DNA of 64,000 nt from Ascaphus truei (Eukaryota; Chordata; Amphibia; Anura; Ascaphidae): the NCBI GenBank assembly GCA_036426205.1, contig CM071587.1, forward strand, positions 2,938,622 to 3,002,621, given 5' to 3'. Below the pieces are notes generated by a model that saw only the letters and a list, made by a program, of their open reading frames with translations, ran no database searches and was not told where the DNA came from. Below are positions 10,641 to 22,054 of the stretch, piece after piece. The first letter of the stretch is position 1. Every line of letters starts with the position of its first letter. Position numbers and translations under genes: made by a program.

Positions 10641-11265
10641 CAGAGCATCTCATCTGTGAGTGTACAGAGCAAGACATCTGTGTTCAGAGCACCCCATCCC
10701 TTCACATGCTTGCAGAGCACTGCATTTCTCCATGTTGCTGCAGAGCACTGCATTTCTATACGTTGCTGCAGAGCACTGCATCTCTTTAAGTGACAGTGGA
10801 GCTCTGTATGTCTCTCCTGCAGCGCAGTGCATTGCTATTTGTTCCTGCAGGGCATTGTGCCTCTCCTGCAGAGCACTGCATCGCAATTTGTTCCTGCAGA
10901 GCACTGTGTCCCTCCTGCAGAGCACTGCATCGCTATATGTTCCTGCAGAGCAGTCTCTTCTGCAGAGCACTGCATCGCTATATGTTCATGCAGAGCACTG
11001 TGTCTATCCTGCAGAGTACTGCATCTCTGTATATACAGTAGCTCATCACATGTCTGTGCAGATCACTGCCCCTCTGTGTGAATTTGCAGGTCAGTGCATC
11101 TCTGTATAAGTACACAGAACATTGATGAGTGTGCAGGATTATGTATGTGTGTGTGCAGAGCAGTGCGTTTCTGTACACAGAGATCTGTGTGTGTGTGCAG
11201 AGCAGCGCGTTTCTGTACACAGAGATCAGTATGTGTGTGTGCAGAGCAGTGCGTTTCTTTGTCGG
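10640..11265. repeat. 28-30 bp minisatellite (TGCAGAGCACTGCAT core) grading into 40 bp units
   Basis: Tandem units around TGCTGCAGAGCACTGCATTT (28-30 bp) run from about 10640 to 11100. They grade into three 40 bp units with GTGTGCAGAGCAGTGCGTTT and CTGTACACAGAGATC at 11130-11260. It lies within the I-J intron. Confidence 0.93.
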
Positions 11266-11411
11266 TGCAGAATTTGAAAGGAAAAATCATTGTTATAATC
11301 TCCTTTACTGTTGACCACTGGTAGCCATAGTGCAGTGCAGGAGTTGGGCTACCATCACATAACCCTTCCCCTGTGACCAACCTGAATGTACTTTCTCCCC
11401 CCACCTGCTAG

Positions 11412-11550
11412 GCTTTGACATGATGACAGCTTTTGGCCTGGTTGGGAGACAGTACGCTTCCATTAGTGGAGTGTCCATCGATGCCTTTGTCCTGGGAGGC
11501 TCCCGTATTTATACAATCTCTGAAGATGCTCAACTGACCATCTGGACCAG
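11412..11550 (+). CDS. COL20A1: Collagen exon J: start of TSPN/LamG-like domain
   Basis: Acceptor CACCTGCTAG ends at 11411 and donor GTAGGA starts at 11551; 139 bp, phase 1 to phase 2. The peptide begins GFDMMTAFGLVGRQYASISG, which matches the opening of the thrombospondin N-terminal-like domain in FACIT collagens (F-D-x-x-x-F-G-L). Confidence 0.92.
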
Positions 11551-11769
11551 GTAGGATGCTCAGCGAGTGGGCCAGGGGACCACACCCAATGCTTACTGCT
11601 CTTGGCTGCTTTTCATAGAGGGAGGGATATATATATATATAATCTCTGATATTTAATACAACTGCTGTGTGTACATATTTGTTCTATTCTTCTCTTTTAT
11701 TTAATTATAATCTCTTTTTTTCCCGTATTTATCTCTTAAACCTCTGATTCCTCTTTCATTTCGATCCCA

Positions 11770-12180
11770 TTCTTGTCTATCTTTTATTATATTTCTCCAC
11801 AGCGCCCCCTCTCTACACCCTTTCTCACTGTATCTGTGTCTCATTCTGCCTGTCTCTATTTCTTCCACAAAGAACCCCTCATTACTCTCTCTCTAGGTCC
11901 CCCCCCTCCTCCTCTTTTCTCTCTCTCTGTCTTTCTGTCTCTCTCTTTCTCTGCCTGTCTCTCTGTCTCTCTCGCTCACTCTCTTTCGCGCTCTTTTTCT
12001 CTCTCTTTTTCTCTCTCTCTCTTTCTCTCGCTCTGTCTTTGTCTCTGTCTTTTGCTCTCTCTCTGTCTTTTTCTCTGTCTTTCGCTCTGTTTTTTTTTCT
12101 CTCTCTCTGTCTTTTGCTCTGTCTGTGTCTCTCTCCCTGTCTGTCTGTGTCTCTCTCTCTCTCTCTCTCTCTATTTCCAG
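11770..12180. repeat. CT-rich low-complexity tract
   Basis: Long polypyrimidine run of TCTCTCTGTCTTT-type repeats ending in CTATTTCCAG at 12180. That end resembles a 3' splice site, but the sequence after it does not continue the collagen frame. Intron between exons J and K. Confidence 0.9.
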
Positions 12181-13000
12181 CTTGCTGCATTTCACTTTTC
12201 ATCTGCTTCGAAATAGGAGAAAGTCTCATTTTCTCTGCCTGGCCGAGACCTTTTTCTCCTGGATAGGAAGTTAATTGGAAGCGTGGGATGTGAGGGAGTC
12301 TTAGGGAGGGGAGAGAGGGGCTGCTCCTTTCATGTCACACACAGCCTCTGAGTCCTTAATCTGTCCTTTTTATCCCATACAGCGCAGATAATATTAATCT
12401 CCTTTATAGCAGCAAAGCTGCTAAACCCGCAGCTTGAGTATCCAAAGCCCGAGACGCTCTGTTCCCTTCAGGGACATCTGACCTGTTCTGCATGCTGACC
12501 CATTACCTATATTTAAGTCTTGGGGCACCTCAGGAGGGAGTTACCTTTGAGAAATTATCTAACACTATGCAAAACCTTAAAGTATCCCATTATCCCCATG
12601 CGTTATCACTACCACGCTGTACTATACCTCATCCCCACTGCAAGCACATCCAACACAAGTCAGGCCAGCATGGAAGACCCACCATGACTCCAGGTGTGAA
12701 ACATCTGCATACATTTTATTGAGGGACTTCACGCCCCTTTGCTCCAAAGCACAAGTGGATATAATTTAGTTCTTGTCATTGTTCTATACATAAAACTATA
12801 TCTGTGAATATAGTACGGGTATCATCCCAATTCGAATTTCTCCAAGGCTGAACTTGGTGGACACGCATCTTTTTTTCAACTTATGTAACAAATAATGCTG
12901 CATTTCCATTGGCGGGTTGGTATCCAGATGCATGCGGGTTATTGTGTTGTTCTCAGTGCACTAAGGCAGGTTTCCCCCTCTCCCTGTTTGTCTCTCCCAG
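12181..13000. other. Intron J-K, right part, no gene
   Basis: About 820 bp without recognised coding or repeated structure, up to the acceptor of exon K. Confidence 0.5.
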
Positions 13001-13143
13001 GGAAGTCCATCCTAATGGGATCCCCGCCCAGCACACGCTCAGCTTCCTCCTCCGCCTGCCCGCACACTCTGCCCGGGAGCCCTTTGCCGTCTGGCAGCTG
13101 GTGGATGAGGATTTCCAGCCACTGTTGGGGATGATTCTGGACC
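13001..13143 (+). CDS. COL20A1: Collagen exon K: TSPN domain, second exon
   Basis: Acceptor TTGTCTCTCCCAG ends at 13000 and donor GTAAGA starts at 13144; 143 bp, phase 2 to phase 1. The peptide contains HPNGIPAQHTLSFLLRLP and then FAVWQLVDEDFQPLLGMILD. Both are typical TSPN beta-strand blocks (F-x-x-R-L-P and W-Q-L). Confidence 0.93.
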
Positions 13144-13274
13144 GTAAGATTTCAAGTGTAGAGGTGTTCAGAGCTAAGATAGGTCAGGGTGACCTCAGGG
13201 TCATTGCCTGGAGGATATCTCATTCTACCATGGTGCATTGTGGGGATTGCAGTCATAAGGACACAACACCTTTT

Positions 13275-13375
13275 TCAGGTTGGGCAAAAGTTGTGAGTGG
13301 CGTACCTCAGGGATTGGTACTGGGACCCCTGCTTTTAACTTGTTTATTATCTTTCATGACAAACAAAATTCTGAT
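13275..13375 (+). mobile_element. Short LINE reverse transcriptase fragment
   Basis: On the + strand the sequence reads [19 protein letters not shown], the motif-B block (GVPQGS-LGPLLF) of a non-LTR reverse transcriptase. No other reverse transcriptase block is visible around it, so this is a small relic sitting between TSPN exons K and L. It is not part of the collagen. Confidence 0.7.
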
Positions 13376-13403
13376 CACAATTTGTTTTATCTCTCTTTGG
13401 CAG

Positions 13404-13513
13404 CAACTAAAAAATCCTTGACCTATTTCAACCATGACCACGAGGGCAGTTTACAGGAGGTCACCTTTGATCAGCAGGAAGTAAAGAAGATATTCTATGG
13501 GAGTTTTCACAAG
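13404..13513 (+). CDS. COL20A1: Collagen exon L: TSPN domain, third exon
   Basis: Acceptor TCTCTTTGGCAG ends at 13403; 110 bp, phase 1 to phase 0. The peptide contains [26 protein letters not shown] is a hallmark of the FACIT TSPN domain. The donor AAG/GTTCTC is poor after the GT, and a minisatellite begins about 25 bp later. The next exon starts with the Val expected to follow the HK. Confidence 0.85.
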
Positions 13514-13539
13514 GTTCTCACTGGAACGTTACCACTTCA

Positions 13540-13968
13540 ACATCACCTCAACACCCCTCAACACCACCTCAACACCACCTCAACGTCTCCTTAACACCAC
13601 TCAACATCACCTCAACACCACCTCAACACCACCTCAACATCACCTCAACGTCTCCTTAACACCACTCAACATCACCTCAACACCCCTCAACACCACCTCA
13701 ACACCACCTCAACACCACCTCAACACCACTCAACACCACCTCAACACCACCTTAACACCACCTCAACACCACCTCAACATCACCTCAACGTCTCCTTAAC
13801 ACCACTCAACATCACCGCAACATCACCTCAACACCACCTCAACACCACTCAACACCACCTCAACACCACCTCAACACCACCTCAACACCACCTCAACATC
13901 ACCTCAACGTCTCCTTAACACCACTCAACATCACCTCAACACCACCTCAACGTCACCTCAATGTCACA
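13540..13968. repeat. 10-11 bp minisatellite with higher-order structure
   Basis: Runs of CTCAACACCA with CTCAACATCA, CTCAACGTCT and CCTTAACACCA variants. The variant string CATCACCTCAACGTCTCC followed by TTAACACCACTCAACATCAC recurs at least four times, so the 10 bp unit is organised in larger blocks. Intron between exons L and M. Confidence 0.93.
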
Positions 13969-13974
13969 GTGTCC

Positions 13975-14488
13975 TTCCAAACACTGGATACTATGCAGCA
14001 TAAAGCCCAGGAACGGATACTTTGACAGAGCGCTCATGTATCATTTATTTACGGGGGCTCTGTAGGTTACAATGACACATTTTGAGTCCTATTGACATGC
14101 CGATTCCCAAGATAAAGCAGCAGGTGACTCCTCAGTAAGGCATGGCGTATACAGATAGTAGGCGACAGAGTCCTGTGTATTGCACGGTCATCTCACTACA
14201 AGGACTAGTCCCACAATCCTTTGCCTTTTGACACAGACCCCTAAAGACTCAGGCTGTATAATGGTTCTAGCACAATTTTGAAGCTTGCTGCAATACGTTT
14301 TCACACATTAAGGTTCTATTTTAGGATTATTTAGCTGCCGGTGTCACCAGTAAGTGATATTTGGGGTGTTCTGAAGGGTAATGTTGTAATGGGATATAGG
14401 GAGCTCCCTGCATGTTATGAGTGGGGCTGATGTCCTACGAGTGATAAATTAGTTTGACCTTCTCTGACCTTGCCCATCTCCCCTCCAG
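13975..14488. other. Intron L-M, right part, no gene
   Basis: About 510 bp of unique-looking non-coding sequence between the array and the acceptor of exon M. Nothing recognised. Confidence 0.5.
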
Positions 14489-14647
14489 GTGCAAGTGTCC
14501 GTCAGTGGAGAGAGCGTCCGGCTGTATGTGGACTGTCAGAGAGTAGCTGAGAGGACCATAAAAGGCATGGGAGGAGTGACCAATCGTGGGTTTGAAATGC
14601 TGGGGAAGCTGACCAGAACCAGAGGCCCACGGAGCGGCTCATCAGCA
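14489..14647 (+). CDS. COL20A1: Collagen exon M: end of TSPN domain
   Basis: Acceptor ATCTCCCCTCCAG ends at 14488 and donor GTGAGT starts at 14648; 159 bp, phase 0 to phase 0. The peptide contains VQVSVSGESVRLYVDCQRVA, with the conserved C-terminal TSPN cysteine. It continues RTIKGMGGVTNRGFEMLGKL and a basic tail. The next readable exon is almost 10 kb away and starts in phase 1, so at least one exon is missing in between. Confidence 0.9.
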
Positions 14648-15430
14648 GTGAGTACATCCAGAGCCACTTCTGCTTCATCTTCCTCATCCTCATCTCCTCT
14701 GTATGTCAAAAGAAATCTTAAAAAAGAGGCGCAGGCTCCGAGCTAAAGCAATAGGTGACATGCTGTAGTCACCTGGCATTAATGGTTGGAACTAATTAGG
14801 ATGTAACCCCCTGAGTGCCTTTGCTGTTCAATGCTTTCAAGGATCCTCTGGGATGCACAAATGATGGGACATGCGCGTGCAAAAGGTTGACGCCTTGCGT
14901 TTGCGCTTGCATATCTCTTTGGTCACCCTCCCAGAGCACTGGTGTGGTTAAGGAGTTGGTGGCAGTCTCTTTAACCGTTGCGATGCTGACACCTGTTTTG
15001 CAGTCACTAGCAGCACACGGTCCTTACTAAAGTCTTGCAACCCTCGGACACAGAAGGGGCTCCATTTATTTTATTTACCGTCCAAGAATGTGTCATCCCT
15101 CCATCCCCATAATACAATGTCACCCCGGTGTCACTGCAGCCTTTCTGTGTGTGTTAGACAGGAGACAGAGTGCCTCATTTCCAGCTTTATTTAACTCGAG
15201 ACATTTTAAATTTCCCATGATCAATGGGCCTCATTTGGAACAAATTCTCACTCTGTCTCCTCGAGCAGAGAAGAAAGAGCCGGCTCTCTAGAGGACATTT
15301 AAAGAGAAGTGATAGCATCTCTCTATTTATAGCTGGCGTGGGTCAGAGGAGCCCCGTGTGCAGGAGAAAGCCGCTGCCGGTGACAAAAAGAGAGCGCCTC
15401 ACTCAATCTATGTATGCATTTCAATATTAA
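14648..15430. other. Intron after exon M, no gene seen
   Basis: About 780 bp of non-coding sequence with no splice-bounded frame that I can connect to the collagen. Confidence 0.5.
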
Positions 15431-15434
15431 CTCT

Positions 15435-16420
15435 AGGCTCTGCCTCGGGGACACTCTCTCTGCCTCGGGGACACTCTCTCTGCCTCGGGGACACTCTCTC
15501 TGCCTCGGGGACACTCTCTGCCTCGGGGACACTCTCCCTGCCTCGGGGACACTCTCCCTGCCTCGGGGACACTCTCCCTGCCTCGGGGACACTCTCTGCC
15601 TCGGGGACACTCTCTCTGCCTCGGGGACACTCTCCTCTGTCGCCTCGGGGACACCTCTCGGTGCCTCGGGACACTCGCTCTGGCCTCGGGGACACTCTCC
15701 TGGCCTCGGGGACATCTCCCTGCCTCGGGAACACTACTCTTCCGAGCTCCCTGCCTGAGGGACCTCTCTGCCTCGGGGACACTCTCTCTCCTCTGGCACT
15801 CTCCTGCCCTCGGGGACAACTCTCTCTGCCTGCCTCGGGACACTCTCTCTGCCTCGGATACACTCTGCCCTCGGAGACACTCTTCCTCAGACCTCGTCTG
15901 CCTCGGAGACACTCTCTCTGCCAGGAACCTCTCCCTGCCTCGGTGACACTCTCCCTGCCTCGCGGAAACAACTCTTTTCTTGGGACACCCTTTCTGCCTC
16001 AGGGACAACCCTCTCTGCCTCGGGGACATCCTCTCTGCCTCAGGGGACATCCTCTCTGCCTCAGGGGACAGGGACCTTTCGGCATAACCTAAATCTGTGA
16101 CTTGAAATTTTCGGGGGACACCCTCTCTGCTTCGGGGGACACTCTCCCTGCCTCGGGGACACTCTCCCTGCCTCGAGGAGACTCCATGCCTCGAGGAGAC
16201 TGTCCATGCCTCGGGGAGGAAGACTCTCCCGCCTTGAGGAGCTGTCCATGCCTCGAGGAGACTATCCCTGCCTCGAGGATACGTCCATCAGCCTGAGAGA
16301 CTATCCCTGCCTCGAGGAGACTCTCCCTGCCTCGAGGAGACTCTCCCTGCCTCGAGGAGACTCTCCCTGCCTCGAGGAGACTCTCCCTGCCTCGCTGCAG
16401 GACTCTCTTCCCCGGGACAC
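15435..16420. repeat. 20 bp minisatellite (CTGCCTCGGGGACACTCTCC)
   Basis: About 45 tandem units of roughly 20 bp. The left half is clean; from about 15640 units vary and carry scattered indels; the right end shifts to a CTGCCTCGAGGAGACTCTCC variant. Gly/Ser/Arg-rich open frames on both strands are artefacts. Confidence 0.95.
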
Positions 16421-16579
16421 TCTGTTGTTAAATAGCTTGGCTTACTGCTGCATCTCCTACGTTGTGTTACTTGACCAAATATTGGTGGAGTTTTAGCTTC
16501 CTTTGTTGCTGGGTAATGTCCTGCGGATATCACATAAGATGAGATTACACTTGCTGCATCGTTGATTTGTAATATAATA

Positions 16580-19500
16580 CCGTGCGCCGTTCTGCTGGGG
16601 CGGGATTCTTCTTCCCCCATAAGATCCGTTGTCTCCTGGGGCGGGATGCTTCTTCCCCATAGAGTATCCGTTCTCCTGGGAGCGGGATTCTTCTTCCCAT
16701 AGAGATCCGATCTGCTGGGCGGGATTCTTCTGTTCTTCTTCCCCATAGGAGATCCGTTCTCCTGGGGCGGAATGTGTCTTCCCATAGAGATCGCGTTCTG
16801 CTGGGGCGGGATTCTTCTTCCCCATAGAGATCCCGTTCTCCTGGGGCGGGATTCTTCTTCCTATAAGATCCTTTCTGCTGGGGGGGTGCTTCTTCCCTAG
16901 AGATCCGTTCTGCTGGGCGGATCTTCTTCCCCATGAGATCCGTTCTGCTGGGGCGGATCTTCTTCCCCATAGAGATCCGTTCTGCTGGGCGCGGGATCTT
17001 CTTCCCCCATAGAGATCCTTCTCCTGGGGCGGGATCTTCCTCCTCCATAGAGATCCGTTTCTGCTGGGGGGCGGATGCTTCTTCCCCATAGAGATCCATT
17101 CTCCTGGGGCAGGATGCTTTCTCCCCATAGAGATCCGTTCTGCTGGGGCGGATGCTTCTTCCCCCAGAGATCCGTTCTGCTGGGGCGGGATGCTTCTTCC
17201 CTAGAGATCCGTTCTCCTGGGGCGGGTGATCTTCCTCCCCATAGAGATCCGTTCTGCTGGGGCGGGATGCTTCTTCACCCTAGAGATCTTCTGCTGGGGC
17301 GGGATGCTTCTCCCCATAGAGAATCTGTTCTCCTGGGGCGGGATGTTTCTTCCCCTCATAGAGATCGTTCTCCTGGGCGGGATGCTCTTCTCCCCATAGA
17401 GATCCGTCTGCTGGGGCGGGATGCTTCTTCCCCATAGAGATCCGTTCTGCTGGGGCGGGCTGCTTCTTCCCCATAGAGATCCGTTCTGCGTGGGGCGGGA
17501 TGCTTCTTCCCTAGAGATCCGTTCTCCGGGGCGGATGCTCTTCCCCATAGAGATCCTTCTGCTGGGCGGGATGCTTCTTCCCCATAGAGATCCGTTTCTG
17601 TGGGGCGGGATGCTTCTTCCCCCATGAGATTCCGTCTCTGCTGGGGCGGATGCTTCTTCCCCATAGAGATCCGTTCTGCTGGGGCGGGATGCTTCTTCCC
17701 CATAGATATCTGTTCTGCTGGGACGGGATGCTTCTTCCCCATAGAGATCCGTTGCTGGGGGCGGATGCTTCTTCCCCATGGAGATCCGTTCTCCTGGGGC
17801 TGGGAGCTTCTTCCCATAGAGACCTTTCTCCTGGGGGGGATGTTTTCTTCCCATAGAGATCCGTTCTCCTGGGGCGGGAGTGCTTTCTTCCCATAGAGAT
17901 CCGTTCTGCTGGGGGGCGAGGCTGCTTCTTCCCCATAGAGATCCGTTCTGCTGGGGCGGGATGCTCTTCCCCATAGAGATCGTCTGCTGGGGCGGGATGC
18001 TTTTCCCATAGAGATCGTTCTGCTGGGGCGGGATGCTTCTTCTCCCATGAGATCCATTCTGCTGGGGCGGGATGCTTCTTTCCCCACAGGATCTTTCTGC
18101 TGGGGGCGGGATTCTTCCTCCCCATAGAGATCCGTTCTGCGGGCGGGATGCTTCTTCCCCATAGAGATCCGTTCTCCGTGGGGCGGGATGCTTCTTCCCC
18201 ATAGAGATCCGCTCTGCTGGGGCGGGTATGCTTCTTCCCCATAGAGATCCTTCTGCTGGGGCGGGAATGCTTCTTCCCCCAGAGATGCGTTCTGCTGGGC
18301 GGGTGCTTCTTCCCCAGAAGATCCGTTCTGCTGGGGCGGGATGCTTCCCCCCATAGAGATCCGTTTCTGGCTGGGCGGGATGCTTCTTCCCCATGGATCC
18401 TTTTCTGCCTGGCGGGATGCTTCTTCTTCCCCACGTAGATCCGTTCTGCTGGGCGGGATGCTTCTTCCCCATAGAGATCCGTTCTCCTGGGCGGGATGCT
18501 TCTTCCCCATAGAGATCCGTTCTGCTGGGGCGGGATGCTTCTTCCCCATAGAGATCCGTTCTGCTGGGGCGGGATGCTTCTTCCCCATAGAGATCCGTTC
18601 TGCTGGGGCGGGATGCTTTCTTCCATAGAGATCGTTCTGCGGGGGCGGGATCTTCTCCCCATAGAGATCCGCTCTGCTGGGGCGTGATGCTTCTTCCCCA
18701 TAGAGATCCGTTCCCTGGTGCGGGATGCTTCTTCCCCATAGAGATCGTTCTGCTGGGGCGGGATGCGTTCTTTCCCCATAGAGATCCGTTCTCCTGGGGC
18801 GGATGCTTCTTCCCCATAGAGATCCGTTCTCTGGGCGGGATGCTTCTCCCACAGAGATCCGTTCTCACTGGTGGCGGGAATGCTTCTTCCCCATAGATAT
18901 CCGTTCTGCTGGGGGCGGATGCTTCTTCCCCATAGAGATCCGTTCTTGCTGGGGCGATGCTTCTTCCCCATGGAGATCCGTTTCTGGGGCGTGATGCTTC
19001 TTTCGCATAGAGATCCGCTCTGCTGAGCGGGGATGCTTCTTCCCCATAGAGATCCGTTCTGCTGGGGGGGATGCTTTTCCCCATAGAGATCCGTTCTCCT
19101 GGGGCGGGATGCTTCTTCCCCACATAAGATCCGTTCTGCTGGGGCGGGATGCTTCTTCCCATAGAGATCCGTTCTGCTGGGCGGGATGCTTCTTCCCCAT
19201 AGAGATCCGTTTCTCCTGGGGCGGGATGCTTCTTCCCCATGAAGAGATCCTTTCTCCTGGGGCGGGTGCTTCTTCCCCATGGAGATATCCGTTCTCCTGG
19301 GGCGGATGCTTCTTCCCCATAGAGATCCTTCTCCGGGGGCGGGATGCTTCTTCCCCATGAGATCCGTTCTGCTGGGGGGGATGCTTTCTCCCCATGAGAT
19401 GCCGTTCTGCTGGGGCGGGATGCTTCTTCCCCATAGAGAGCCTTTCGCTGGGGGCGGGATGCTTCCTTCCCCATAGAGATCCGTTCTGCTGGGGCGTGAT

Positions 19501-19795
19501 GCTTCTTCCTCCCATAGATCCGTTCTGCTGTGGCGGGATGTCTTCTTCCCCATAGAGATCCGTTCTGCTGGGGCGGGATGCTTCTTCCCCATAGAGATCC
19601 GTTCTGCTGGGGGGCGGGATGTTCTTCCCCATAGAATCCGTTCTTGCTGGGGCGGATGCTTCTTCCCCATGAGATCTGTGTTTCTCTGCTGGGGCGGGAT
19701 GTTTCTTCCCCATGGAGATCCGTTCTGCTGGGGCGGGATGCTTCTTCCCCATGGAGATCCGTTCTGCTGGGGCGGGATGCTTCTTCCCCATAGAG
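16580..19795. repeat. 39 bp minisatellite, about 80 copies, indel-rich
   Basis: Units contain CCGTTCTGCTGGGGCGGGAT and GCTTCTTCCCCATAGAGAT. Because 39 is a multiple of three and the minus-strand unit frame has no stop, frames of over 700 codons appear on the minus strand with 13-residue periods such as GKKHPAPAERISM. These are not genes: they carry no domain, and frequent one-base losses switch the frame every few units. The right end (19540-19795) is clean and the interior is error-rich, as expected of unpolished long-read fill. Confidence 0.95.
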
Positions 19796-19799
19796 ATCT

Positions 19800-20030
19800 A
19801 TAGCTAAATACTACGGATTTCTCATCAATCATTGGTTTTATTGCTGCACTAGAAGCCAACATTTCGGCTGCTGAAGTCTTTATCAGAACAATGGCAAACG
19901 TTGGAAACCCACAGAATCCACTCCTCATCATTTAGATAGTATTCTGGACTCGGTGGTAACGTTTGGTGGTACGAGGGTACTACTTTTTTGCTTTACAAAT
20001 CCAGAATGCTGCTAGTAATGTTTTTGGAAA
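19800..20030. other. Interspersed-repeat-like spacer between arrays
   Basis: About 230 bp with GCTGCTGAAGTCTTTATCAG and CCAACATTTCGG, a sequence type that looks like an interspersed repeat 3' end. Not coding. Confidence 0.4.
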
Positions 20031-20034
20031 GTTT

Positions 20035-20945
20035 GCAGCATACCTATAACATGCCTTACTGCACACGTCTGTAACATGCCTTACTGCACACGCCTGTAAC
20101 ATGCCTTACTGCACACGCCTATAATGTGCCTTACTGCACACGCCTATAACGTGCCTTACTGCACACGCCTGTAACGTGCCTTACTGCATGTACCAGTAAC
20201 ATGCCTAACTGCACACACATGTAACATGCCTTACTGCACACGCCTGTAGCATGCCTTACTCTAGTCACCTGTAGCATTCGTTACTGCACATGCCTGTAGC
20301 ATGTCTTACTGCACACGCCTGTAACATGTCTTACTGCACACACCTGTAGCATGTCTTACGGCACACGCCTGTGGCATGTCTTACTGCACACACCTGTAGT
20401 ATGTCTTACTGCACACACCTGTAGCATGTCTTACTGCACACCCCTGTAGCATGTCTTACTGCACACACCTGTAGCATGTCTTACTGCACATGCCTGTAGC
20501 ATGTCTTACTGCACATGCCTGTAGCATGTCTTACTGCACACATCTGTAGCATGTCTTACTGCACACACCTGTAGCATGTCTTACTGCACATGCCTGTAGC
20601 ATGTCTTACTGCACACATCTGTAGCATGTCTTACTACACACACCTGTAGATATCTTACTGCACACACCTGTCGCATGTCTTACGGCACACGTCTGTAGCA
20701 TGTCTTACTGCACACACCTGTAGCATGATTAACTGCACATGCCTGTAGCATGCCTTACTGCACACACCTGTAGCATGTCTTAAGGCGCACACCTGTAGCA
20801 TTTCTTACTGCACACATCTGTAGCATATCTTACTGCGCACGCCTGTAGCATGTCTTACTGCACACACCTGTAGCATGTCTTACTGCATACGCATGTAGCA
20901 TGTCTTACTGCACACGCCTGTAGCATGTCTTACTGCACACATGAG
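20035..20945 (+). repeat. 25 bp minisatellite, forward arm
   Basis: About 36 units of 25 bp reading ACCTGTAGCATGTCTTACTG followed by CACAC. Units are clean in length, with point variants such as AACATGCC for AGCATGTC. The same unit appears in reverse orientation at 22055-22335. Confidence 0.95.
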
Positions 20946-21220
20946 TAATCGGTGCCCAAACAATCAATTATCCCGTTTGTAGTTGATAAACAATCCAGAA
21001 TATTTGGGGAAAAAAATGGCTCCCTTTATTTTAAGTATTGAGATCCAATACAGAGTGCATGGAGAACGGTGCCCAGAGTCTCCGTGGGCTAGACACACTA
21101 ATAAATCTCCTTAATGAGGCACAGTATGCCATATATGCTGAATAAAACAATAGCAGCAGAGTAACTCACTGCAGAGTCCTGTTGAATCCTGGGATGCGCG
21201 TCCGCTGTGGGAAAGTAGCA

Positions 21221-21326
21221 GGGACAAGGATAGGAAAGAACGGAGCACTATCCAATGAGATACACGGGGATCCCTCTGAATCCTTATTTTATTGGATAGT
21301 GCTCCGTTTTTTTCTATCCTTGTCCC
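21221..21326. repeat. Hairpin with 36 bp stems
   Basis: The left arm 21221-21256 (GGGACAAGGATAGGAAAGAA then CGGAGCACTATCCAAT) is nearly perfectly complementary to the right arm 21291-21326, with three mismatches and a 34 bp loop. It looks like a small fold-back or MITE-type element. It sits roughly in the middle between the two inverted 25 bp arrays. Confidence 0.85.
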
Positions 21327-21369
21327 GGGACACTGACCTTATTCACAGACACAGATACTCCTACTGTTC

Positions 21370-22050
21370 CTTGTCTGCTCTCATGGAAAGTAAGGCTAAG
21401 GCCCCGCTCCAGAGTCAGCGCACCCGCACTGCAGAAGGCGTGGGGCTGCCAGACACGATACCGAGATATGCGTCTTCATGAGCGGGGGTATGAGATCCGG
21501 AGTGGGAGGTGTGGCGGGAAGTGGAGGTTTGGACAGGGAGGGGGGGCTGTGGCTTGAGCGAGGGACCGCTAACCCCTCTCCCCACCCCCCCATCCTCCAC
21601 GGCTCGGGTGGCACCATAACCACAATGCAGACACACACATCACCTCACATATATCCCACGACACACACCTAGACGAGACGCACCAGAGCAGGCACACCAG
21701 CCATTCCAGTCATGCGTGACGCAAGCACTGCACAACACTTAAAACCACACACAGAGACATGCACTCACGGTGCTTTCCCCCCACATCCTCCCGACTCCGC
21801 CACCGCCTCCCCGACCTCCGCAATCCAGCCTCCCTCCTCCATTGTGGCTCACGCCACACCACGTGACGCCGGCAACGCGATAGGAGATACCATTCTCTTG
21901 TGTCCCCATAGCGGCTGACGCGTCACTCTAGCGTGTAGTAAGCTGTGCACGCCAGGGGGGACGGGACCAGGCTACAGCTCATTCCCCGGCTGGGGGAACT
22001 ACTGCATGTGGCCGCCCGCGCCGCGGGCGCCCGGGTCCCAGGCCTAAGAC
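21370..22050. other. GC- and CpG-rich non-coding block
   Basis: Sequence changes to GC-rich with many CpG, for example GGCCGCCCGCGCCGCGGGCG near 22010. It may be a DNA-transposon-derived block or a CpG-rich intronic island. I saw no coding signature or clear terminal inverted repeats. Confidence 0.35.
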
Positions 22051-22054
22051 ATGC

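Noticed and set aside
12170..12215. Strong acceptor-like CTCTCTATTTCCAG at the end of the CT tract
   Set aside because: The following sequence does not continue the phase-2 frame from exon J and lacks TSPN similarity; exon K at 13001 fits in phase and sequence.
15358..16092. 244-codon frame, Gly/Ser/Leu-rich
   Set aside because: Runs through the 20 bp CTGCCTCGGGGACACTCTCC array; not a collagen or silk-like gene.
17201..19931. Minus-strand open frames of 757 and 806 codons
   Set aside because: They lie wholly in a 39 bp tandem array whose unit has no stop; no domain, no splice context, and frames shift with each indel.
20035..20945. Regular 25 bp repeats as a possible CRISPR array
   Set aside because: Units are head-to-tail with no unique spacers, in a vertebrate gene intron.
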